Shown here piece by piece: positions 24,459 to 36,649 of a DNA stretch of 64,000 nt. The translations under genes were made by a program, and so were the position numbers. Under the pieces are notes generated by a model. The model did not search any database, had not been told where the DNA came from, and saw nothing but the letters and a program-made list of their open reading frames with translations. The stretch comes from Nomia melanderi (lineage: Eukaryota > Arthropoda > Insecta > Hymenoptera > Halictidae), in contig NW_027475175.1 of assembly GCF_051020985.1 (NCBI RefSeq), forward strand, positions 396,836-460,835. Reading direction: 5' to 3'. The first letter of the stretch is position 1, and each line of letters opens with the position of its first letter.

Positions 24459-25245
24459 GTGGTCCGGGGTCGTTCCCGCTGCCCAGATTCATGCGCCAGG
24501 GCCTCCTGCAGACAATACACTTTGGTTCATTGCGCTATCTCTAATAGCACCCGAGATATCACCAGATATATATTGGATTTTTCCCTGACCCTGAGTGTTC
24601 GGCCCCATGAGAAGGTGGTTTTCTCGGCCCCTGGTGGTCCGAGGTCGTTCCCGCTGCACAGATTCATGCGCCAGGGCCTCCTGCAGATAATCCACTTTGG
24701 TTTATTGCGCTATCTCTAATTTCACCCGAGATATCACCAGATATATATTGGATTTATCCCTGACCCTGAGTGACCGGCCCCATGTGACTGTGGTTTTCTC
24801 GGCCCCTGGAGGTCCGAGGTCGTTCCCGCTGCACAAATTCATGCGCCAGGGCCTCCTACAGACAATGCAGTTTGATTTATTGCGCTATCTGTAATAGCAC
24901 CCGAGATATCACCAGATATATATTGGATTTTTCCCTGAACCTGAGTGTCCGGGCCCATGAGACGGTGGTTTTCTCGGCCCCTGGTGGTCCGAGGTCGTTC
25001 CCGCTGCACAGATTCATGCGCCAGGGCCTCCTGCAGACAATGCACTTTGATATATCGAGCTATCTCTAATAGCAGCCGAGATATCATCAGATACATCCTG
25101 GATTTTTACATGACCTTGGGTGTCCGGCACCATGTGACGGTGGTTTTCTCGGAGCCTGGCTGTCCGAGGTCGTTCCCGCTGCACAGATTCGTGCGCCAGG
25201 GCCTCCTGCAGACAATACACTTTGGTTCATTGCGCTATCTCTAAT

Positions 25246-25420
25246 AGCACCCGAGATATCACCAGATATATATTGGATTTTTCCCTGACCCTGAGTGTCC
25301 GGCCCCATGAGACGGTGGTTTTCTCGGCCCCTGGTGGTCCGAGGTCGTTCCCGCTGCACAGATTCATGCGCCAGGGCCTCCTGCAGATAATCCACTTTGG
25401 ATTATTGCGCAATCTCTAAT
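25246..25420 (+). repeat. Near-consensus type A monomer (reference copy)
   Basis: This copy serves as a reference for the internal anatomy, numbered from agcaccc = 1. An EcoRV site (gatatc) lies at 10-15. The hexamer agatat occurs at 9-14 and again at 19-24, one helical turn apart, followed by an AT-rich stretch to ~38. The haplotype-variable block spans ~25-75. An imperfect inverted repeat (ctcgg...ccgag) at ~78-98 encloses cccctggtgg. A GC-rich stretch with cgttcccgctgcacag follows. A PstI site (ctgcag) is at 136-141, and a stop-rich tail, taatag, bridges into the next monomer. The hand-built consensus has C 51, G 42 and 9 CpG, giving an observed/expected CpG ratio of about 0.74. Confidence 0.9.
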
Positions 25421-26642
25421 AGCACCCGAGATATCACCAGATATATATTGGATTTTTACCCGACCCTGAGTGTTCGGCCCCATGTGACTGTGGTTTTCTC
25501 GGCCCCTGGAGGTCCGAGGTCGTTCCCGCTGCACAAATCCATGCGCCAGGGCCTCCTACAGACAATGCAGTTTGATTTATTGCGCAATCTGTAATAGCAC
25601 CCGAGATATCACCTGATATATATTGGATTTTTCCCTGAACCTGAGTGTCCGGGCCCATGAGACGGTGGTTTTCTCGGCCCCTGGTGGTCCGAGGTCGTTC
25701 CCGCTGCACAGATTCATGCGCCAGGGCCTCCTGCAGACAATGCACTTTGATATATCGAGCTATCTCTAATAGCAGCCGAGATATCATCAGATACATCCTG
25801 GATTTTTACATGACCTTGGGTGTCCGGCACCATGTGACGGTGGTTTTCTCGGACCCTGGCTGTCCGAGGTCGTTCCCGCTGCACAGATTCATGCGCCAGG
25901 GCCTCCTGCAGACAATACACTTTGGTTCATTGCGCTATCTCTAATAGCACCCGAGATATCACCAGATATATATTGGATTTTTCCCTGACCCTGAGTGTCC
26001 GGCCCCATGAGACGGTGGTTTTCTCGGACCCTGGCGGTCCGAGGTCGTTCCCGCTGCAACGATTCATGCGCCAGGGCCCCTTGCAGATAATTCACTTTGG
26101 TTTAGTGCGCTATCTGTAAGAGCACCCGAGATGTCACCAGATATATATTGGATTTTTCCCTGAACCTAAGTGTCCGGCCCCATGAGACGGTGGTTTTCTC
26201 GGCCCCTGGTGGTCCGGGGTGGTCCCGCTGCACAGACTCATGCGCCAGGGCCTCCTGCAGACAATACACTTTGGTTCATTGCGCTATCTCTAATAGCACC
26301 CGAGATATCACCAGATATATATTGGATTTTTCCCTGACCCTGAGTGTTCGGCCCCATGAGAAGGTGGTTTTCTCGGCCCCTGGTGGTCCGAGGTCGTTCC
26401 TGCTGCCCAGATTCATGCGCAATGGCCTGATACGGACAATGCACTTTGGTTCATTGCGCTATCTCTAATAGCACCCGATATATCACCAGATATATATTGG
26501 ATTTTCCCCTGACCCTGAGTGTCCGGCCACATGAGACGGTGGTTTTCTCGGCCCCTGGTGGTCCGGGGTGGTCCCGCTGCACAGACTCATGCGCCAGGGC
26601 CTCCTACAGACAGTGCAGTTTGGTTCATTGCGCGATCTGTAA

Positions 26643-28045
26643 TAGCACCCGAGATATCACCAGATATATATTTGACTTTTCCCTGACCCTGAGTGTCCGG
26701 CCCCATGAGACGGTGGTTTTCTCGGCCCCTGGTGGTTCGAGGTCGTTCCCGCTGCACAAATGCATGCGCCAAGGCCTCCTGCAGATAATTCGCTTTGGTT
26801 TATTGCGCTATCTCTAATAGCATCAGAGATATCACCAGATATATATTGGATTTTTCCCTGACCCTCAGTGTCCGGCCCCATGAGACGGTGGTTTTCTCGG
26901 CCCCTGGTGGTCCGTGGTCGTTCCCGCTGCACAGATGCATGCGCCAGGGCCTCCTGCAGATAATTCACTTTGATTTATCGCGCAATCTGTAATAGCACCC
27001 GAGAAAGCACCATATATATGCTGGATCTTTACATGACTTTGGGTGACGGATACCGAAAATCTGTAACTTTTTCGGCCCCTGGTGGTCCGATGTCGTCCCT
27101 GCTGCACAGATTCATGCGCATGGGCATCCTGCAGATAATTCGCTTTGGTTTATTGCGCTATCTCTAATAGCAGACGAGATATCACCAGATATATATAGGA
27201 TTTTCCCCTGACCATGAGTGTCCGGCCCCATGTGCCGGTGGCTTACTCGGCCCCTGGTGGTCCGAGGTCGTTGCTGCTGCACAGATTCATGCGTCAGGGC
27301 ATCCCGCAGACAATGCACTTTGGTTTATCGCGCTATCTGTAATAGCACCCGAGATATCATCAGATACATCCTGGATTTTTACATGACCTTGGGTGTCCGG
27401 CACCATGTGTCGGTGGTTTTCTCGGCCCCTGGTGGTCCGAGGTCGTTCCCGCTGCACAGATTCATGCGCCAGGGCCGCCTGCAGATAATTGACTTTGGTT
27501 TAGTGCACTATCTGTAATAGCACCCGAGATATCACCAGATATATATTGGATTTTTCCCTGACCCTGAGTGTCACTCCCCATGTGTCGGTGGTTTTCTCGG
27601 CCCCTGGTGGTCCGCGGTCGTTCCCGCTGCACAGATTCATGCGCCAGGGCCTTCGGCAGATAATTCACTTTGGATCATTGCGCTATCTCTAATAGCACCC
27701 GAGATATCACCAGATATATGCTGGATTTTTACATGACCTTGGGTGACGCATACCGAAAATCTGTAATTTTCTTGCCCCCTGGTGGTCTGAGGTCGATCTC
27801 GCTGCACAGATTCATGCGCTAGGGCCTCCTGCAGACAATGCACTTTGATATATCGCGCTATCTCTAATATCACCCGACATATCACCAGATATATATTGGA
27901 TTTTTCCCCGACCCTGAGTGTCCGGCCCCATGAGACGGTGGTTTTCTCGGCCCCTGGTGGTCCGAGGTCGTTCCCGCTGCACAGATTCATGCGCCAGGGT
28001 CCCCTGTAGATAATTCACTTTGGTCTATTGCACTATCTCTAATAG
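26643..28045 (+). repeat. Segment S, copy 3 (truncated)
   Basis: This copy is offset 4,023 bp from copy 2 but stops at ~28,045, about 440 bp short. There the sequence passes directly into a block equivalent to 21,940 onward. The last shared stretch, ttgcactatctctaatagc followed by acccgggatatcacc, matches copy 1 (19,283) better than copy 2. A private change, gtctgaggtcgatc, is seen at 27,786. Confidence 0.9.
27774..27788 (-). promoter_or_regulatory. CTCF-like motif, strong-match variant (copy 3)
   Basis: The core ccaccagggggc is intact on the minus strand. The flank differs by one base (ggtggtct instead of ggtggtcc). Confidence 0.38.
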
Positions 28046-28740
28046 CACCCGGGATATCACCAGATATATATTGGATTTTTCCCTGACCCTGAGTGTCCGG
28101 CCCCATGAGACGGTGGTTTTCTCGGACCCTGGCGGTCCGAGGTCGTTCCCGCTGCAACGATTCATGCGCCAGGGCCCCTTGCAGATAATTCACTTTGGTT
28201 TAGTGCGCTATCTGTAAGAGCACCCGAGATGTCACCAGATATATATTGGATTTTTCCCTGAACCTAAGTGTCCGGCCCCATGAGACGGTGGTTTTCTCGG
28301 CCCCTGGTGGTCCGGGGTGGTCCCGCTGCACAGACTCATGCGCCAGGGCCTCCTGCAGACAATACACTTTGGTTCATTGCGCTATCTCTAATAGCACCCG
28401 AGATATCACCAGATATATATTGGATTTTTCCCTGACCCTAAGTGTTCGGCCCCATGAGAAGGTGGTTTTCTCGGCCCCTGGTGGTCCGAGGTCGTTCCTG
28501 CTGCCCAGATTCATGCGCAATGGCCTGATACGGACAATGCACTTTGGTTCATTGCGCTATCTCTAATAGCACCCGATATATCACCAGATATATATTGGAT
28601 TTTCCCCTGACCCTGAGTGTCCGGCCACATGAGACGGTGGTTTTCTCGGCCCCTGGTGGTCCGGGGTGGTCCCGCTGCACAGACTCATGCGCCAGGGCCT
28701 CCTACAGACAGTGCAGTTTGGTTCATTGCGCGATCTGTAA

Positions 28741-30579
28741 TAGCACCCGAGATATCACCAGATATATATTTGACTTTTCCCTGACCCTGAGTGTCCGGCC
28801 CCATGAGACGGTGGTTTTCTCGGCCCCTGGTGGTTCGAGGTCGTTCCCGCTGCACAAATGCATGCGCCAAGGCCTCCTGCAGATAATTCGCTTTGGTTTA
28901 TTGCGCTATCTCTAATAGCATCAGAGATATCACCAGATATATATTGGATTTTTCCCTGACCCTCAGTGTCCGGCCCCATGAGACGGTGGTTTTCTCGGCC
29001 CCTGGTGGTCCGTGGTCGTTCCCGCTGCACAGATGCATGCGCCAGGGCCTCCTGCAGATAATTCACTTTGATTTATCGCGCAATCTGTAATAGCACCCGA
29101 GAAAGCACCATATATATGCTGGATCTTTACATGACTTTGGGTGACGGATACCGAAAATCTGTAACTTTTTCGGCCCCTGGTGGTCCGATGTCGTCCCTGC
29201 TGCACAGATTCATGCGCATGGGCATCCTGCAGATAATTCGCTTTGGTTTATTGCGCTATCTCTAATAGCAGACGAGATATCACCAGATATATATAGGATT
29301 TTCCCCTGACCATGAGTGTCCGGCCCCATGTGCCGGTGGCTTACTCGGCCCCTGGTGGTCCGAGGTCGTTGCCGCTGCACAGATTCATGCGTCAGGGCAT
29401 CCCGCAGACAATGCACTTTGGTTTATCGCGCTATCTGTAATAGCACCCGAGATATCATCAGATACATCCTGGATTTTTACATGACCTTGGGTGTCCGGCA
29501 CCATGTGTCGGTGGTTTTCTCGGCCCCTGGTGGTCCGAGGTCGTTCCCGCTGCACAGATTCATGCGCCAGGGCCGCCTGCAGATAATTGACTTTGGTTTA
29601 GTGCACTATCTGTAATAGCACCCGAGATATCACCAGATATATATTGGATTTTTCCCTGACCCTGAGTGTCACTCCCCATGTGTCGGTGGTTTTCTCGGCC
29701 CCCGGTGGTCCGCGGTCGTTCCCGCTGCACAGATTCATGCGCCAGGGCCTTCGGCAGATAATTCACTTTGGATCATTGCGCTATCTCTAATAGCACCCGA
29801 GATATCACCAGATATATGCTGGATTTTTACATGACCTTGGGTGACGCATACCGAAAATCTGTAATTTTCTTGCCCCCTGGTGGTCCGAGGTCGATCTCGC
29901 TGCACAGATTCATGCGCTAGGGCCTCCTGCAGACAATGCACTTTGATATATCGCGCTATCTCTAATATCACCCGACATATCACCAGATATATATTGGATT
30001 TTTCCCCGACCCTGAGTGTCCGGCCCCATGAGACGGTGGTTTTCTCGGCCCCTGGTGGTCCGAGGTCGTTCCCGCTGCACAGATTCATGCGCCAGGGTCC
30101 CCTGTAGATAATTCACTTTGGTCTATTGCGCTATCTCTAATAGCACCCGAGATATCACCAGTTATATATTGGATTTTTCCCTGACCCCGAGTGTCCGGCC
30201 CCATGAGACGGTGGTTTTCTCGGCCCCTGGTGGTCGGAGGTTGTTCCCGCTGCACAGATTCATGCGCCAGGGCCTCCTGCAGATAATTCGCTTTGGTTTA
30301 TTGCGCTATCTCTAATAGCAGACGAGATATCACCAGATATATATTGGATTTTTCCCCGACCCTGAGTGTCCGGCCCCATGGGACGGTGGTTTTCTCGGCC
30401 CCTGGTGGTCCGAGGTCGATCCAGCTGCACAGATTCATGCGCCAGGGCCTCCTACAGATGATGCACTTTGGATTATTGCGCTATCTCTAATAGCACCCGA
30501 GATATCATCGGATACATCCTGGATTTTTACATGACCTTGGGTGTCCGGCCCCATGAGACGGTGGTTTTCTCGGCCCCTG
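28741..30579 (+). repeat. ~1.84-kb segment S, copy 4
   Basis: This copy is offset 6,121 bp from copy 2 and 2,098 bp from copy 3. In the lines I compared it is almost base-for-base identical to copy 2, including the ggcccccggtggtccgcgg variant near 29,698. The identity continues past the segment to about 31,480, so copy 4 is part of a longer duplication. Confidence 0.9.
29872..29886 (-). promoter_or_regulatory. CTCF-like motif, strong-match variant (copy 4)
   Basis: This is identical to the 19,028 and 23,751 sites and lies in segment S copy 4. Confidence 0.4.
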
Positions 30580-31753
30580 GTGGTCCGGGGTCGTTCCCGC
30601 TGCCCAGATTCATGCGCCAGGGCCTCCTGCAGACAATACACTTTGGTTCATTGCGCTATCTCTAATAGCACCCGAGATATCACCAGATATATATTGGATT
30701 TTTCCCTGACCCTGAGTGTTCGGCCCCATGAGAAGGTGGTTTTCTCGGCCCCTGGTGGTCCGAGGTCGTTCCCGCTGCACAGATTCATGCGCCAGGGCCT
30801 CCTGCAGATAATCCACTTTGGTTTATTGCGCTATCTCTAATTTCACCCGAGATATCACCAGATATATATTGGATTTATCCCTGACCCTGAGTGACCGGCC
30901 CCATGTGACTGTGGTTTTCTCGGCCCCTGGAGGTCCGAGGTCGTTCCCGCTGCACAAATTCATGCGCCAGGGCCTCCTACAGACAATGCAGTTTGATTTA
31001 TTGCGCTATCTGTAATAGCACCCGAGATATCACCAGATATATATTGGATTTTTCCCTGAACCTGAGTGTCCGGGCCCATGAGACGGTGGTTTTCTCGGCC
31101 CCTGGTGGTCCGAGGTCGTTCCCGCTGCACAGATTCATGCGCCAGGGCCTCCTGCAGACAATGCACTTTGATATATCGAGCTATCTCTAATAGCAGCCGA
31201 GATATCATCAGATACATCCTGGATTTTTACATGACCTTGGGTGTCCGGCACCATGTGACGGTGGTTTTCTCGGAGCCTGGCTGTCCGAGGTCGTTCCCGC
31301 TGCACAGATTCGTGCGCCAGGGCCTCCTGCAGACAATACACTTTGGTTCATTGCGCTATCTCTAATAGCACCCGAGATATCACCAGATATATATTGGATT
31401 TTTCCCTGACCCTGAGTGTCCGGCCCCATGAGACGGTGGTTTTCTCGGCCCCTGGTGGTCCGAGGTCGTTCCCGCTGCCCAGATTCATGCGTCAGGGCCT
31501 CCTACAGACAATGCACTTTGATTTATTGCGCTATCTGTAATAGCACCCGAGATATCACCAGATATATATTGGATTTTTCCCTGACCCTGAGTGTCCGGCC
31601 CCATGAGACGGTGGTTGTATCGGCCCCTGGTGGTCCGAGGTCGTTCCCGCTGCACACATTCATGCGCCAGGGCCTCCTGCAGATAATTCACTTTGGTTTC
31701 TTGCGCTATCTCTAGTAGCACCCGAGATATCACCAGTTATATATTGAATTTTC

Positions 31754-34201
31754 CCCAGACCCTGAGTGTCCGGCCCCATGAGACTGTGGTTTTCTCGGCC
31801 CCTGGTGGTCCGAGGTCGTTCCCGCTGCACTGATTCATGCGCCATGGCCTCCTACAGAAAATGCACATTCATTTATTGGGCTATCTGTAATAGCACCCGA
31901 GATATCACCAGACATATATCGGATTTTTCCCTGACACTGAGTGTCCGGCCCCATGAGACGGTGGTTGTGTCGGCCCCTGGTGGTCGGAGGTCGTTCCCGC
32001 TGCACAGATTCATGCGCAATGGCCTGATACGGACAATGCACTTTGGTTCATTGCGCTATCTCTAATAGCACCCGATATATCACCAGATATATATTGGATT
32101 TTCCCCTGACCCTGAGTGTCCGGCCCCACGAGACGGTGGTTTTCTCGGCCCCTGGTGGTCCGAGGTCGTTCCCGCTGCACAGACTCATGCGCCAGGGCCT
32201 CCTGCAGACAATACACTTTGGTTCATTGCGCTATCTCTAATAGCACCCGAGATATCACCAGATATATATTGGATTTTTCCCTGACCCTGAGTGTCCGGCC
32301 CGTTGAGACGGTGGTTTTCTCGGCCCCTGGTGGTCCGAGGTCGTTCCCGCTGCACAGATTCATGCGCCAGGGCCTCCTGCAGATAACTCGCTGTGGTTTA
32401 TTGCGCTATCTCTAATAGCACCCGAGATATCACCAGATATATATTGGATATTTCCCCGACCCTGAGTGTCCGTCCCCATGAGACGGTGGTTTTCTCGGCC
32501 CCTGGTGGTACGAGGTCGTTCCCGCTGCACAGATTCATGCGCCAGGGCCTCCTGCAGATAATCCACTTTGGATTATTGCGCTATCTCTAATAGCACCCCA
32601 GATATCACCAGATATATATTGGATTTTTACCCGACCCTGAGTGTCCGGCCCCATGTGACTGTGGTTTTCTCGGCCCCTGGTGGTCCGAGGTCGTTCCCGC
32701 TGCACAAATTCATGCGCCAGGGCCTGCTACAGACAATGCAGTTTGATTTATTGCGGTATCTGTAATAGCACCCAAGATATCACCAGATATATATTGGATT
32801 TTCCCGTGACCCTGAGTGTCCGGCCCCATGAGACGGTGGTTTTCTCAGCCCCTGGTGGTCCGAGGTCGTTCCCGCTGCACAGACTCATGCGCCAGGGCCT
32901 CCTGCAGACAATACACTTTGGTTCATTGCGCTATCTCTAATAGCACCCGAGATATCACCAGATATACATTGGATTTTTCCCTGACCCTGAGTGTCCGGCC
33001 CCATGAGACGGTGGTTTTCTCGGCCCCTGGTGGTCCGGGGTTGTCCCGCTGCACAGACTCATGCGCCAGGGCCTCCTGCAGACAATACACTTTGGTTCAT
33101 TGCGCTATCTCTAATAGCACCCGAGATATCACCAGATATACATTGGATTTTTCCCTGACCCTGAGTGTCCGGCCCCATGAGACGGTGGTTTTCTCGGCCC
33201 CTTGTGGTCCGAGGTCGTTCCCGCTGCTCAGATTCATGCGACAGGGCCTCCTGCAGACAATACACTTTGGTTCATTGCGCTATCTCTAATAGCACCCGAG
33301 ATATCACCAGATACATTTTGGATTTTTCCCTGATCCTGAGTGTCCGGCCCCATGAGACGGTGGTTGTCTCGGCCCCTGGTGGTCCGAGGTCGTTCCCGCT
33401 GCACAGATTCATGCGCCAGGGCCTCCTGCAGATAATTCACTTTGGTTTATTGCGCTATCTCTAATTTCACCCGAGATATCACCAGATATTTATTGGCTTT
33501 TCCCCTGACCCTGAGTGTCCGGCCCCATGAGACGGTGGTTTTCTCGGCCCCTGGTCGTCCGAGGTCGTTCCCGCTACACAGATTCATGCGCCAGGGCCTC
33601 CTGCAGATAACTGGCTTTGGTTTATTGCGCTATCTCTAATAGCACCCGAGATATCACCAGATATATATTGGATTTTTCCCTGAACCTGAGTGTCCCGGCC
33701 CATGAGACGGTGGTTTTCTCGGCCCCTGGTGGTCAGAGTTCGTTCCCGCTGCACAGATTCATGCGCCAGGGCCTCCTGCAGACAATACACTTTGGTTCAT
33801 TGCGCTATCTCTAATAGCACCCGAGATATCACCAGATATATATTGGATTTTCCCCTGACTCTGAGTGTCCGGCCCCATGAGACGGTGGTTTTCTCAGCCC
33901 CTGGTGGTCCGAGGTCGTTCCCGCTGCACAGATTCATGCGCCAGGGCCTCCTGCAGATAATCCACTTTGGTTTATTGCGCTATCTCTAATTTCACCCGAG
34001 ATATCACCAGATATATATTGGATTTATCCCTGACCCTGAGTGTCCGGCCCCATGAGACGGTGGTTTTCTCGGCCCCTGGTGGTCCGGGGTGGTCCCGCTG
34101 CACAGACTCATGCGCCAGGGCCTCCTGCAGACAATACACTTTGGTTCATTGCGCTATCTCTAATAGCACCCGAGATATCACCAGATATATATTGGATTTT
34201 T
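31754..34201 (+). repeat. 2,448-bp, 14-monomer unit, copy 1
   Basis: This unit is repeated immediately as 34,202-36,649. I saw no difference in the stretches I compared line by line, and all conceptual translations in both copies agree. The length of 2,448 is 14 x 175 minus 2, and the two lost bases are in the 174-bp monomers near 33,038 and 34,087. Boundaries fall inside monomers, at cagaccctgagtgtccgg. Confidence 0.95.
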
Positions 34202-36649
34202 CCCAGACCCTGAGTGTCCGGCCCCATGAGACTGTGGTTTTCTCGGCCCCTGGTGGTCCGAGGTCGTTCCCGCTGCACTGATTCATGCGCCATGGCCTCC
34301 TACAGAAAATGCACATTCATTTATTGGGCTATCTGTAATAGCACCCGAGATATCACCAGACATATATCGGATTTTTCCCTGACACTGAGTGTCCGGCCCC
34401 ATGAGACGGTGGTTGTGTCGGCCCCTGGTGGTCGGAGGTCGTTCCCGCTGCACAGATTCATGCGCAATGGCCTGATACGGACAATGCACTTTGGTTCATT
34501 GCGCTATCTCTAATAGCACCCGATATATCACCAGATATATATTGGATTTTCCCCTGACCCTGAGTGTCCGGCCCCACGAGACGGTGGTTTTCTCGGCCCC
34601 TGGTGGTCCGAGGTCGTTCCCGCTGCACAGACTCATGCGCCAGGGCCTCCTGCAGACAATACACTTTGGTTCATTGCGCTATCTCTAATAGCACCCGAGA
34701 TATCACCAGATATATATTGGATTTTTCCCTGACCCTGAGTGTCCGGCCCGTTGAGACGGTGGTTTTCTCGGCCCCTGGTGGTCCGAGGTCGTTCCCGCTG
34801 CACAGATTCATGCGCCAGGGCCTCCTGCAGATAACTCGCTGTGGTTTATTGCGCTATCTCTAATAGCACCCGAGATATCACCAGATATATATTGGATATT
34901 TCCCCGACCCTGAGTGTCCGTCCCCATGAGACGGTGGTTTTCTCGGCCCCTGGTGGTACGAGGTCGTTCCCGCTGCACAGATTCATGCGCCAGGGCCTCC
35001 TGCAGATAATCCACTTTGGATTATTGCGCTATCTCTAATAGCACCCCAGATATCACCAGATATATATTGGATTTTTACCCGACCCTGAGTGTCCGGCCCC
35101 ATGTGACTGTGGTTTTCTCGGCCCCTGGTGGTCCGAGGTCGTTCCCGCTGCACAAATTCATGCGCCAGGGCCTGCTACAGACAATGCAGTTTGATTTATT
35201 GCGGTATCTGTAATAGCACCCAAGATATCACCAGATATATATTGGATTTTCCCGTGACCCTGAGTGTCCGGCCCCATGAGACGGTGGTTTTCTCAGCCCC
35301 TGGTGGTCCGAGGTCGTTCCCGCTGCACAGACTCATGCGCCAGGGCCTCCTGCAGACAATACACTTTGGTTCATTGCGCTATCTCTAATAGCACCCGAGA
35401 TATCACCAGATATACATTGGATTTTTCCCTGACCCTGAGTGTCCGGCCCCATGAGACGGTGGTTTTCTCGGCCCCTGGTGGTCCGGGGTTGTCCCGCTGC
35501 ACAGACTCATGCGCCAGGGCCTCCTGCAGACAATACACTTTGGTTCATTGCGCTATCTCTAATAGCACCCGAGATATCACCAGATATACATTGGATTTTT
35601 CCCTGACCCTGAGTGTCCGGCCCCATGAGACGGTGGTTTTCTCGGCCCCTTGTGGTCCGAGGTCGTTCCCGCTGCTCAGATTCATGCGACAGGGCCTCCT
35701 GCAGACAATACACTTTGGTTCATTGCGCTATCTCTAATAGCACCCGAGATATCACCAGATACATTTTGGATTTTTCCCTGATCCTGAGTGTCCGGCCCCA
35801 TGAGACGGTGGTTGTCTCGGCCCCTGGTGGTCCGAGGTCGTTCCCGCTGCACAGATTCATGCGCCAGGGCCTCCTGCAGATAATTCACTTTGGTTTATTG
35901 CGCTATCTCTAATTTCACCCGAGATATCACCAGATATTTATTGGCTTTTCCCCTGACCCTGAGTGTCCGGCCCCATGAGACGGTGGTTTTCTCGGCCCCT
36001 GGTCGTCCGAGGTCGTTCCCGCTACACAGATTCATGCGCCAGGGCCTCCTGCAGATAACTGGCTTTGGTTTATTGCGCTATCTCTAATAGCACCCGAGAT
36101 ATCACCAGATATATATTGGATTTTTCCCTGAACCTGAGTGTCCCGGCCCATGAGACGGTGGTTTTCTCGGCCCCTGGTGGTCAGAGTTCGTTCCCGCTGC
36201 ACAGATTCATGCGCCAGGGCCTCCTGCAGACAATACACTTTGGTTCATTGCGCTATCTCTAATAGCACCCGAGATATCACCAGATATATATTGGATTTTC
36301 CCCTGACTCTGAGTGTCCGGCCCCATGAGACGGTGGTTTTCTCAGCCCCTGGTGGTCCGAGGTCGTTCCCGCTGCACAGATTCATGCGCCAGGGCCTCCT
36401 GCAGATAATCCACTTTGGTTTATTGCGCTATCTCTAATTTCACCCGAGATATCACCAGATATATATTGGATTTATCCCTGACCCTGAGTGTCCGGCCCCA
36501 TGAGACGGTGGTTTTCTCGGCCCCTGGTGGTCCGGGGTGGTCCCGCTGCACAGACTCATGCGCCAGGGCCTCCTGCAGACAATACACTTTGGTTCATTGC
36601 GCTATCTCTAATAGCACCCGAGATATCACCAGATATATATTGGATTTTT
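34202..36649 (+). repeat. 2,448-bp, 14-monomer unit, copy 2
   Basis: This is a direct tandem copy of 31,754-34,201. It ends at ~36,649, where the sequence continues with gtgttcggccccatgagaagg in place of the next unit's agactgtgg variant. That continuation matches 22,320 and 26,340, linking this block to unit U. Confidence 0.95.

Larger units (their letters stand above)
21270..25292 (+). repeat. 4,023-bp (23-monomer) unit U, first copy
   Basis: The block begins within a monomer at gtccggccccatgagacgg near 21,270. It contains two 174-bp monomers with gtccggggtggtcccgctg, then segment S copy 2, then several type A and C monomers. It is repeated in part from 25,293 (to ~28,045). Its right part, from ~21,940, is repeated from 28,061 to ~31,480. 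The length of 4,023 equals 23 x 175 minus the two single-base deletions. Confidence 0.85.
25293..28045 (+). repeat. Unit U, second copy (partial, ~2.75 kb)
   Basis: This matches 21,270-24,020 at a constant offset of 4,023 bp. It begins where the preceding monomer switches from the 21,200-type sequence (catcggatacatcctgg) to a plain type A monomer. It ends abruptly at ~28,045-28,060, where the next unit begins in the middle of a monomer. Confidence 0.85.
17897..31480 (+). repeat. Array segment 4: nested multi-kilobase tandem duplications
   Basis: The sequence is built from overlapping copies of the same ordered monomer sets. Offset 4,723 bp (27 monomers) links 17,897-19,735 with 22,620-24,458. 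Offset 4,023 bp (23 monomers) links 21,270-24,020 with 25,293-28,045. Offset 6,121 bp (35 monomers) links about 21,940-25,360 with 28,061-31,480. Offset 2,098 bp links the third and fourth copies. Copies differ by very few bases, so these amplifications are recent compared with the flanks. Confidence 0.9.
28061..31480 (+). repeat. Unit U, third copy (right part, ~3.4 kb)
   Basis: This matches about 21,940-25,360 at an offset of 6,121 bp, with very few differences. One that I saw is gaccctaagtgttcgg near 28,436 where the first copy has gaccctgagtgttcgg. Past ~31,480 the copies separate: the tail here is ccagattcatgcgtcagggcc versus cacagattcatgcgccagg. Confidence 0.88.
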
